Source: Bacteroidales bacterium UBA6244
GTDB taxonomy: Bacteria; Bacteroidota; Bacteroidia; Bacteroidales; F082
DNA length: 11,745 bases
Reading direction: 5' to 3'
NCBI GenBank assembly: GCA_002440885.1
Contig: DJVY01000187.1
Span: 1-11,745, forward strand
In this document: positions 5,788 to 11,745 of the stretch, piece by piece
Numbering within the stretch: the stretch's first letter is position 1
Layout of the letters: each line of letters begins with the position of its first letter
Position numbers and translations under genes: made by a program
Notes under the pieces: model-generated
What the model was told of the DNA's origin: nothing
The model's input: only the letters and a program-made list of their open reading frames with translations
The model's database searches: none

Positions 5788-7026
5788 ATGAATGGTGAAA
5801 AGATTAAAACTTTTAGTGAATATAAAAAAGCCTTTATCAACAGAGCATCGCTGATAGATAGGGTAAAACCCTACATGGGGAAAGACATTATCAAAGTTTT
5901 TACCGGACAACGAAGGGTTGGGAAAAGCTATTTAATTTTTCAGGTCGGCGAGCTAATCCTGGCAAACAAGCCGCAAACCAACATCATCTACATCAACATG
6001 GAGCTGGCTGAGTTCGACTTTATACGCAATCACAGCGATCTGCTGGCTTATGTGGAAACGCGGGTTACCGGCAAAAACGACTGCTTGTTTGTGGATGAGA
6101 TACAGGACATCGACCAATTTGAGAAAGCGCTTCGCAGTCTTTTGGCCCGCGGCGGGATTGATATCTATGTTACAGGCAGCAACGCCGAATTGTTGTCAGG
6201 TGACATTGCCGGTTATCTGAGTGGCCGATCCATTGAAATAGAGGTTTATAGTCTGAGCTATCCCGAATTTCTCCTGTTTCACCAATTAAACGAAACTGGG
6301 GAATCCTTTCTGAAATACCTCCGTTATGGTGGTTTACCTTACCTGATACACCTCAGCCTGGAAGACGCCATCATTTTCGATTACCTTAAAAACATCTACG
6401 CAAGCATTCTCTATAAAGATGTGGTAAACCGCTACAACGTGAGAAATATGCGTTTTCTCGAACAGCTTGTCAAATTTCTTGCCGACAATACCGGCAGGCT
6501 TTTCTCAGCCAAGCGTATCAGCGACTACCTGAAATCGCAACACATCAATATTTCCGTCCAGGTGGTGCTCAACTACCTTGATTTTCTGGTGAAAAGCTAT
6601 ATGCTTTTCAAAATAGGCCGCTCCGATCTTAAAGGGCGTAAACTATTTGAAACCGGGGAGAAATACTATTTTGAAGATGTGGGATTAAGAAATGCCATCA
6701 TTGGATTCCGACAAGCTGATATAGCTCAAATCCTGGAGAATATTGTTTTCAAGCACCTGCTCATCATGGGTTACTCCGTTACTGTGGGCAGCTATGATGC
6801 TTATGAGGTAGATTTTGTGGCTGAAAAACCCAATGAAAAAAAGTACATTCAGGTAACCTATACTATGAAAGATGAAAAAACGATTTTGCGCGAAACTGAA
6901 ACTTTGCTCAGAATTAAAGATAATTATCCCAAGTATATCATCAGCATGGACGAATTACCTGTTTCGAATATCGAAGGCATTATCCAGATGAACATCCGTA
7001 CATTTTTGCTTGCTGAGAAATTTTAA
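5788..7026 (+). CDS. AAA-type ATPase with DUF4143 C-terminal domain
   Basis: This 412-residue cytoplasmic protein belongs to the AAA_14/DUF4143 family, common in Bacteroidota and poorly understood. Walker A is GQRRVGKS at 40-47, Walker B is FVDE at 101-104, a sensor-1-like TGSN is at 129-132 and an arginine follows in SGRS at 146-149. The C-terminal part has a winged-helix-like middle. It ends with a pattern suggestive of a PD-(D/E)xK fold (ENIVF near 317, EVDF at 340-343, YIQV at 353-356), with Gln where a catalytic Lys would be expected, so nuclease activity is doubtful. The start at ATG 5788 is preferred over the TTG at 5770, which overlaps the promoter. It is the only gene between two tRNA-bearing direct repeats and has its own promoter. 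No function in mobility or defence is shown. Confidence 0.85.
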   Translation: MNGEKIKTFSEYKKAFINRASLIDRVKPYMGKDIIKVFTGQRRVGKSYLIFQVGELILANKPQTNIIYINMELAEFDFIRNHSDLLAYVETRVTGKNDCLFVDEIQDIDQFEKALRSLLARGGIDIYVTGSNAELLSGDIAGYLSGRSIEIEVYSLSYPEFLLFHQLNETGESFLKYLRYGGLPYLIHLSLEDAIIFDYLKNIYASILYKDVVNRYNVRNMRFLEQLVKFLADNTGRLFSAKRISDYLKSQHINISVQVVLNYLDFLVKSYMLFKIGRSDLKGRKLFETGEKYYFEDVGLRNAIIGFRQADIAQILENIVFKHLLIMGYSVTVGSYDAYEVDFVAEKPNEKKYIQVTYTMKDEKTILRETETLLRIKDNYPKYIISMDELPVSNIEGIIQMNIRTFLLAEKF

Positions 7027-7052
7027 TGTTTGAGAGTTGAATTAGGAGGTGC

Positions 7053-7081
7053 AAAAAAAAGCCCTTACGAATAAGGGCTTT
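7053..7081 (-). terminator. Terminator of tRNA-Gln copy 2
   Basis: It is the same 10-bp stem with CGAA loop and eight-T tract as at 5561-5589. The first stem base coincides with the A of the encoded CCA of the tRNA. Confidence 0.8.
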
Positions 7082-7156
7082 GGTTGCCTGACTAGGGGTC
7101 GAACCTAGACTCTTCTGATTCAGAGTCAGACGTGTTGCCAGTTACACCATCAGGCA
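7081..7156 (-). tRNA. tRNA-Gln (anticodon CUG), copy 2, with encoded CCA
   Basis: The cloverleaf is identical to copy 1 (73 nt including discriminator A). Unlike copy 1 it is followed by CC and then A, so a 3' CCA end is encoded, its A shared with the terminator stem. It lies 101 bp downstream of glnS in the same orientation, with its own promoter, making a neighbourhood of synthetase and cognate tRNA. The more complete promoter and CCA end suggest this is the ancestral copy. Confidence 0.95.
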
Positions 7157-7165
7157 ATGAGGGCG

Positions 7166-7197
7166 CAAAGGTAAAGTTTTTGATCTATATGGGTCAA
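7166..7197 (-). promoter_or_regulatory. Promoter of tRNA-Gln copy 2
   Basis: The minus strand has TTG (7195-7197), a 21-bp spacer and TACCTTTG (7166-7173), close to the Bacteroidota TTTG / TAnnTTTG arrangement. The upstream TTG lies outside the duplicated segment and is unique to this copy. Upstream, an A/T-only palindrome (ATTTTTTTAAAAAAAT, 7210-7225) fills part of the gap to glnS. I see no strong glnS terminator. Confidence 0.5.
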
Positions 7198-7257
7198 GTA
7201 TAGCAGCTGATTTTTTTAAAAAAATTCCATCGAAATACATCAGGCTGACCATCAGGG

Positions 7258-8943
7258 TTATGAATTGCTTTTTGACCAATTGTCGCGTAGGGTAACGGTG
7301 CGGTTAAACACCAAATGACCGGGCTTGCTGTCCTTGTCGGCACAAAAATATCCCATGCGCTGAAACTGAAATTTGTCACCGGGCTGTGCGCGTTGTAGCC
7401 AGGGTTCTGCTTTAGCCTGAGATATTACCTGTAGAGAGTCGGGATTTATAAATTCTTTGAAGTCTGTTTCTTTATGACCTGCCGGATCTTCATCCAGAAA
7501 CAGCCTGTCGTACAAACGTACTTCTGCATCAATGGACTGTTCGGCTGAAACCCAGTGCAGTGTTCCTTTTACTTTGCGTTGAGCTCCTTCCGCACCACTC
7601 CTTGAGTTGAGGTCGCAGGTGCAATAAATCTCAACTACATTTCCATTTTCATCTTTTTTGTAATCATCGCATTTGATAATATATGCTCCTTTCAACCGTA
7701 CTTCCTGTCCCGGACCGAGCCTGAAGAACTTTTTTGGTGGGTCTTCCATAAAATCTTCCCGTTCGATGTACAGCTCACGCCCAAAAGGCACTTCGTGACT
7801 TTCGCTTTCGGCATTTTCGGGATTGTTGACCAGCCACATTTTTTCTGTTTTTCCTTCCGGATAATTGGTGATAATAACTTTCACAGGATTTAAAACCACC
7901 ATAACCCTGTCTGTAATTTTATTCAAATGCTCACGCAAGGTAAACTCCAACAGGCCGACATCGATCACGTTGTCGCGCTTGGCCACGCCGATACGTTCGG
8001 CAAAGTTGCGTAACGATTCAGGCGTATAGCCTCTGCGGCGCAATCCTGATATGGTAGGCATGCGCGGATCGTCCCACCCAACTACAATACCTTTTTGTAC
8101 CAATTCGAGCAGTTTGCGTTTACTCATTACCGTATAGCTCAGGTTAAGTCTGGCAAATTCAATCTGCCGCGGACGATAACCGCCATCGGCAATCTGATCA
8201 AGAAACCAATCGTAAAGCGGGCGGTGAATTTCAAACTCAAGCGTGCACACCGAGTGGGTGATGCCTTCGATATAATCACTCTGTCCGTGAGCATAATCGT
8301 ACATCGGGTAAATACACCAGGCGTTCCCTGTCCGGTGATGTTCCTGATGCAGAATCCGGTACATGATCGGATCGCGCATGTGCATGTTAGGTGAACTCAT
8401 GTCAATTTTTGCCCGCAGAATCATCTGTCCGTTTTTAAAATCACCTGCACGCATGCGTCTGAATAAGTCGAGGCTTTCTGCCACTGGCCTGTTGCGATAC
8501 GGACTTTCTGTGCCGGGACGTGTAGGCACACCCCGCTGCTGGCTGATTAATTCCTGGGGTTGTTCGTCCACATAAGCTTTACCTTGTTCAATAAGCATTT
8601 CGGCCCATTGGTAGAGCTGCTCAAAATAGTCGGAAGCGTAGTAAGGCTTTTTGTCCCATTTAAACCCAAGCCATTCGATGTCTTCTTTTATCGAATCAAC
8701 GTATTCGATATCCTCTTTTTCAGGATTGGTATCGTCGAACCTCAGGTTACACAATCCGTTGTAATCTTCGGCCAAACCAAAATTAAGGCATATGGATTTG
8801 GCATGACCAATATGCAGGTATCCGTTAGGCTCGGGTGGGAAACGTAAGTGTATCCTGCCCTCATTCTTGTTGTTGCGCAAATCTTCTTCGATAATCGTTT
8901 CGATGAAGTTTAATGACCTTTTTTCGTTTTCAGGAAATTCCAT
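7258..8943 (-). CDS. glnS: Glutaminyl-tRNA synthetase
   Basis: This 561-residue class I aminoacyl-tRNA synthetase attaches glutamine to tRNA-Gln in the cytoplasm using ATP. The HIGH motif is at 44-47 in the context PPEPNGYLHIGHAKS. The second signature is MSKRK at 273-277, the GlnRS version of KMSKS. Segments such as LRFDDTNPEKE (67-77) and DYAHGQSDYIEGITHS (216-231) are typical of GlnRS rather than GluRS. The length matches the Escherichia coli enzyme (about 554), so the C-terminal anticodon-binding beta-barrels are complete. The start at ATG 8943 gives the expected short N-terminus before the catalytic domain. Two tRNA-Gln(CUG) genes follow downstream on the same strand. Its presence implies direct charging of Gln rather than sole use of the transamidation route. 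Confidence 0.97.
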   Translation of the reverse strand: MEFPENEKRSLNFIETIIEEDLRNNKNEGRIHLRFPPEPNGYLHIGHAKSICLNFGLAEDYNGLCNLRFDDTNPEKEDIEYVDSIKEDIEWLGFKWDKKPYYASDYFEQLYQWAEMLIEQGKAYVDEQPQELISQQRGVPTRPGTESPYRNRPVAESLDLFRRMRAGDFKNGQMILRAKIDMSSPNMHMRDPIMYRILHQEHHRTGNAWCIYPMYDYAHGQSDYIEGITHSVCTLEFEIHRPLYDWFLDQIADGGYRPRQIEFARLNLSYTVMSKRKLLELVQKGIVVGWDDPRMPTISGLRRRGYTPESLRNFAERIGVAKRDNVIDVGLLEFTLREHLNKITDRVMVVLNPVKVIITNYPEGKTEKMWLVNNPENAESESHEVPFGRELYIEREDFMEDPPKKFFRLGPGQEVRLKGAYIIKCDDYKKDENGNVVEIYCTCDLNSRSGAEGAQRKVKGTLHWVSAEQSIDAEVRLYDRLFLDEDPAGHKETDFKEFINPDSLQVISQAKAEPWLQRAQPGDKFQFQRMGYFCADKDSKPGHLVFNRTVTLRDNWSKSNS

Positions 8944-8974
8944 GGTGTTCGTGCTAGCATTTGAAAAACAGGTG

Positions 8975-8982
8975 CAAACTTA
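8975..8982 (-). promoter_or_regulatory. Candidate -7 box for glnS
   Basis: The minus strand reads TAAGTTTG, a match to TAnnTTTG, 31 bp before the glnS start codon. No TTTG is found at the usual -33 distance, so the call rests on the single box and its position. Confidence 0.4.
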
Positions 8983-9284
8983 CTGAGAAAATGCTTAGGT
9001 GTATCCACTTTGTAGTGAAATATGCCTATTTCTGTTTCTTGCCTGAGGAGACTGTATCGTAATTGTTAAAAATATTTTAACATATTGTTAATCACATAGA
9101 TATAGAGTGTACGCAAGTGTACATTGTTGTTGCAATGACGAACATGTTTAGATTGGTTTTTTAGCACTTGCGTGAGCAACAAAGTTTGTAAAAAACACAA
9201 AATCAACGTTTAATGATCTTTGGCACGTTGTTGGTTACAGGCTTAGTGCAACCATTATTGTTAACTAATTAAAATATAAAAGTC
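8983..9284. other. Divergent intergenic region with several inverted repeats
   Basis: This roughly 300-bp region between divergent genes has no ORF that looks real. It contains an 8-bp-arm palindrome, TGTTAAAA-ATA-TTTTAACA, at 9064-9082 and a TGTAC/GTACA dyad at 9108-9123. A 9-bp word, ACGCAAGTG at 9111-9119, recurs inverted as CACTTGCGT at 9165-9173. A TTGGCACG at 9220-9227 resembles the -24 half of a sigma-54 promoter, but the -12 half does not fit. No good TAnnTTTG box for the plus-strand gene was found. Confidence 0.4.
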
Positions 9285-9635
9285 ATGAAAACAAGAATTG
9301 CAACCATTATTTTACTGTGTTTATTTGGAATGACCACAGTTATGGCCAGCCAACCGGTGCCAGCCTCCAAAGCGGTAAGAGCTTCTGTAGTTGATCTCGT
9401 AAAAAAGAACATGAAATACCCTGAATTTGCCATTGATGACAAAACCCAGTGTTGTGTGGTTTTGAGTATGGTTATTCAGGACGATGGCACTTTGAAAGTT
9501 GATCAGTCGAACAGTGTTTCTCCTCAGATGCAAAATTTCGTAGTGAAAACAGTTGAAACCCTGAAAGACGAAAAACTTGCCAGGCATTCAGGTGAAAGGG
9601 TTCTGATGAAAGTTACGTTTGAATTAATATCATAG
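9285..9635 (+). CDS. Small exported protein, weakly TonB C-terminal-like
   Basis: This 116-residue protein starts with a signal peptide (MKTRIATIILLCLFGMTTVMA, cleavage likely after the AxA-like VMA near residue 21), so the mature form of about 95 residues should act outside the cytoplasm. The mature part contains a YPEFA segment near 45-49, a hydrophobic strand with an IQDDGTLKV turn, and an amphipathic helix. It ends in a beta strand (VLMKVTFEL). This order resembles the C-terminal fold of TonB-type proteins, but no proline-rich linker or membrane anchor is present, so it is not a working TonB. Two adjacent cysteines (QCCVV) occur in the core. It stands alone, with a terminator after it. 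I do not recognise a named family. Confidence 0.75.
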   Translation: MKTRIATIILLCLFGMTTVMASQPVPASKAVRASVVDLVKKNMKYPEFAIDDKTQCCVVLSMVIQDDGTLKVDQSNSVSPQMQNFVVKTVETLKDEKLARHSGERVLMKVTFELIS

Positions 9636-9683
9636 TCGACGCAGCAACCACTTCATATAAAGCCAGGGCTTAGGCCTGTATTT

Positions 9684-9718
9684 AAAATCCGACCATGAAA
9701 AGTCGGATTTTTTGTTTT
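9684..9718 (+). terminator. Rho-independent terminator after the small exported protein
   Basis: AAAATCCGAC pairs with GTCGGATTTT across the 8-nt loop CATGAAAA, followed by TTGTTTT. It lies about 50 bp after the stop codon and separates this gene from the ClC gene. Confidence 0.8.
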
Positions 9719-9730
9719 CATACAATTGCT

Positions 9731-9738
9731 TACCTTTG
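9731..9738 (+). promoter_or_regulatory. -7 box for the ClC gene
   Basis: TACCTTTG matches TAnnTTTG and lies 21 bp before the ATG. The T-rich tail of the preceding terminator occupies the -33 region (TTTT at 9708-9711 with a 19-bp spacer), so terminator and promoter appear to overlap. Confidence 0.5.
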
Positions 9739-9759
9739 TTTCCCTGAATAAATCAGTAC

Positions 9760-11085
9760 ATGAAAAAAAAGGTAACTGAAACAAAATTTTCCCTAAGACT
9801 CGCCGGGGCTTACAACACAGATTTTCGTCTTATTTTTTTTGCTTTTGTAGTTGGATTGGTGGCCGGTTTAGTCGGGAGTTTTTTCAGGTTAATTCTGGAG
9901 CAAATTGATTTATGGCGTTCTTCAGTTTTTGTGTTGGCGAAGGCTGACGGAGGGATGCACTGGGTATTTGCTATTGCTTTAGCGGTTGTTGGTGTTACCG
10001 TAGCCTTGTTCATGGTGAAGAGATGGGCTCCCGAAGCATCAGGAAGTGGTGTTCACGAAATAGAAGGGGCGTTGGACGAGGTTCGGGTATTGCGTTGGAA
10101 AAGGATTATTCCTGTAAAATTCATTGCATCGCTTTTTTCGTTGGGAAGCGGATTACTTTTAGGTCGTGAAGGGCCTACCATTCAGCTTGGTGCCAACATC
10201 GGGAAAATGGTAAAAGATATGTTTAAACTCCCTAAAGAACATGATAATCCTTTAATTTCGTCGGGTGCGGCCGCCGGGCTGGCGTGTGCTTTCAATGCGC
10301 CTTTCTCTGGAATTGTGTTCGTGTTAGAAGAAATGCATGGCCATTTCAAGTTCTCGTTTTATTCGGTTGCGGCCATCATGGTGGCTTCGGCCACGGCAGA
10401 CATCGTAGTTCGTTTGCTTATAGGTGTTGATCCAGTGATCCGGATGATGGTTTTTGGGCAGCAGGCCTTGAGCACTTTGTGGCTTTACATGGTGTTGGGG
10501 TTGGTTTTAAGTGTGCTGGGCTTTTTATTTAACCGGCTGCTGGTCATTTCGCTCGATGTTTTTACTCCTTTGGTAAACAAGTCGCTTGTGGCATCAGGAC
10601 TGGTAATTGGAACTACCATTGCCGTAATTGGTATATGGTTTCCCGAATTAATTGGAGGCGGCTATACAACTGTGGCCGAATCGCTTGAGTTTACTTTTGG
10701 GGTTAAAATGCTTTTGATTATTTTGGTGGCTCGTTTCTTTTTAACACTTTTCAGCTATGGTTCCGGAGTGCCGGGAGGTATTTTTGCTCCATTGCTGGCT
10801 CTGGGCGTTTTGTCAGGCATGGCCTATGGGTTTATGGCACAGCATTTTTTTCCTGATCTCGTTGACAATCCTGCTGTATTTGCGGTGGCAGGCATGGCGG
10901 GTGTATTTGCAGCCACGGTCAGGGCGCCGCTTACAGGCATTGCTCTGGCCATCGAAATGACCTCGAATTACGAACTCATTTTGCCCCTGATCATCACCAC
11001 CCTTGTTTCTTCGGTAGTAACCTCACAGCTTGGTAATCAACCTATTTACACAACACTTTTAAAACGAACCCTTGCCCAAGCCTGA
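9760..11085 (+). CDS. ClC-family chloride/proton antiporter
   Basis: This 441-residue inner-membrane protein has about ten or more hydrophobic helices and the ClC signatures in order. GSGVHEIEG at 95-103 is the GSGIP-type chloride-binding loop, with His where Pro is usual. GREGP at 135-139 carries the gating Glu137, equivalent to Glu148 of the Escherichia coli exchanger. The pair Glu190-Glu191 matches the internal proton glutamate 203. GGIFAP is at 339-344, and Tyr430 corresponds to the chloride-coordinating Tyr445. Both glutamates being present argues for proton-coupled exchange rather than a passive channel. It has no C-terminal CBS domains. The length fits the short bacterial type. Flanked by its own promoter and unrelated genes, it may help in acid or ion homeostasis, which is inference. 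Confidence 0.93.
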   Translation: MKKKVTETKFSLRLAGAYNTDFRLIFFAFVVGLVAGLVGSFFRLILEQIDLWRSSVFVLAKADGGMHWVFAIALAVVGVTVALFMVKRWAPEASGSGVHEIEGALDEVRVLRWKRIIPVKFIASLFSLGSGLLLGREGPTIQLGANIGKMVKDMFKLPKEHDNPLISSGAAAGLACAFNAPFSGIVFVLEEMHGHFKFSFYSVAAIMVASATADIVVRLLIGVDPVIRMMVFGQQALSTLWLYMVLGLVLSVLGFLFNRLLVISLDVFTPLVNKSLVASGLVIGTTIAVIGIWFPELIGGGYTTVAESLEFTFGVKMLLIILVARFFLTLFSYGSGVPGGIFAPLLALGVLSGMAYGFMAQHFFPDLVDNPAVFAVAGMAGVFAATVRAPLTGIALAIEMTSNYELILPLIITTLVSSVVTSQLGNQPIYTTLLKRTLAQA

Positions 11086-11154
11086 ATATTTCGGTTTCGT
11101 GGAAAACAAAACGGTTTAAAACGCTTTGTAAATTAGCCGATTTTAAAAACAAAC

Positions 11155-11184
11155 TTGTTCTTTTTAAAATAATTAGTAATTTTG
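11155..11184 (+). promoter_or_regulatory. Promoter of prs
   Basis: TTG (11155-11157), a spacer of exactly 19 bp, and TAATTTTG (11177-11184) make the best Bacteroidota-type -33/-7 pair in the window. Transcription would begin about 25 bp before the prs start codon. No clear terminator of the ClC gene is seen in 11086-11154. Confidence 0.65.
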
Positions 11185-11215
11185 CCGCCCAGCAATTTCA
11201 CCAAAATCAAAAGTC

Positions 11216-11745
11216 ATGTCGCACGATTCGATGGTCAGCATTTTCTCCGGTCGCCAAAGCAGGTACCTTACAGAAAAGATTGCTGCCAGTTACGGTATTC
11301 CAATGGGTAAATCAATTGTCCTGGACTTCGCAGACGGGGAATTTCAGACCTCTTACGAGGAAAATATCCGCGGTCGCGATGTGTTTATCGTACAATCGAC
11401 TAACCCACCGGCTGACAATTTGCTTGAGTTGTTGATGATGGTGGATGCAGCACGTCGTGCCTCTGCAAGAAAAATTATCGCCGTAATCCCTTATTTTGGT
11501 TACGCACGTCAGGACAGAAAAGATAAACCCAGGGTGAGCATTGCCAGCAAACTAACGGCCAACCTACTTATTGCAGCCGGAGTAACCCGATTGATTACCA
11601 TTGACTTACATGCCGACCAGATACAAGGTTTCTTCGATGTTCCCGTTGATCACCTCTATTCTTCCAACATCTTTCTTCCCTATCTTAAGCAGCTCAACCT
11701 GCCGAACCTGGTGATGGCTTCACCAGATACAGGTGGAACACGCCG
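11216..11745 (+). CDS. prs: Ribose-phosphate pyrophosphokinase, 5' part (cut by window edge)
   Basis: The first 176 codons of PRPP synthetase are present. The enzyme makes PRPP from ribose 5-phosphate and ATP for purine, pyrimidine, histidine, tryptophan and NAD synthesis. The N-terminus begins MSHDSMVSIFSGR. FADGEFQ is near 38-44 and the ATP-binding segment YARQDRKDKPR covers 96-106. The family signature DLHADQIQGFFDVPVDH is at 130-146. ASPDTGG at 168-174 leads into the second half. The reading frame is open to the last base, so roughly 135 further residues would be expected given a family length near 310. The ATG at 11216 suits both the promoter and the expected start. Confidence 0.96.
   Translation, partial: MSHDSMVSIFSGRQSRYLTEKIAASYGIPMGKSIVLDFADGEFQTSYEENIRGRDVFIVQSTNPPADNLLELLMMVDAARRASARKIIAVIPYFGYARQDRKDKPRVSIASKLTANLLIAAGVTRLITIDLHADQIQGFFDVPVDHLYSSNIFLPYLKQLNLPNLVMASPDTGGTR

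Larger units (their letters stand above)
7039..7186. repeat. Direct repeat carrying tRNA-Gln, right copy
   Basis: This 148-bp stretch is the partner of 5547-5693. It begins 13 bp after the ATPase stop codon and ends within the spacer of the tRNA promoter. It includes the GAATTA that elsewhere forms the end of the REPIN-like elements, although no REPIN precedes it here. That suggests GAATTAGGAGG is old flanking sequence of the tRNA locus. Confidence 0.9.

Noticed and set aside
7248..7256. Nine-base match between the glnS 3' flank and the 5' part of tRNA-Gln, as a tRNA fragment
   Set aside because: Only nine bases are shared (ACCATCAGG) with no further cloverleaf; this is within chance.
9220..9234. 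Sigma-54 promoter upstream of the small exported protein
   Set aside because: TTGGCACG fits the -24 element, but the -12 element reads TGGT instead of TTGC.

Overview
The window looks like a chromosomal segment of a Bacteroidota bacterium, most likely an anaerobic or facultatively anaerobic member of the Bacteroidales/Marinilabiliales. The main reasons are repeated TAnnTTTG-type -7 promoter boxes, A-rich start contexts without clear Shine-Dalgarno sites, a lipoprotein of the DUF4369 plus TlpA type, a DUF4143-type ATPase, and palindromic intergenic repeats. The genus cannot be fixed from the sequence alone.

Layout from left to right. (1) Positions 181-3356, minus strand: a two-gene operon with a radical-SAM activase (hypE-like) followed by its glycyl radical enzyme. 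The enzyme's active-site residues fit trans-4-hydroxy-L-proline dehydratase (HypD). (2) Positions 3540-4030: a gene-free block of nested hairpins, made of two diverged copies of a roughly 141-bp multi-hairpin unit plus REPIN-like paired hairpins. (3) Positions 4221-5444, plus strand: a thioredoxin-fold lipoprotein. (4) Positions 5470-7190: another REPIN-like doublet, then two near-identical 147/148-bp direct repeats. Each direct repeat carries a complete minus-strand tRNA-Gln(CUG), its promoter box and its terminator, and together they bracket one AAA/DUF4143 ATPase gene. (5) Positions 7258-8943, minus strand: glnS, the synthetase that charges those tRNAs, lying directly upstream of them in the same orientation. 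(6) Positions 9285-9635, plus strand: a small exported protein. (7) Positions 9760-11085, plus strand: a ClC chloride/proton antiporter. (8) From 11216, plus strand: the first 176 codons of PRPP synthetase, cut by the window edge.

How the parts work together. HypE and HypD should dehydrate hydroxyproline to pyrroline-5-carboxylate, which ProC (not in this window) would reduce to proline. GlnS and the two tRNA-Gln genes form a synthetase/cognate-tRNA neighbourhood. The remaining genes are independent single transcription units, several with recognisable promoters. The least ordinary part is 3540-7190. There, pieces of the tRNA-Gln terminator region recur four times, small palindromic elements have accumulated, and an ATPase gene sits between duplicated tRNA genes. 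This reads as a recombination-prone or mobile-element-prone spot between hypE and glnS. No clearly new enzymatic system is evident. The best leads are the tRNA-flanked ATPase cassette, the palindromic repeat families and the activase without a ferredoxin domain.
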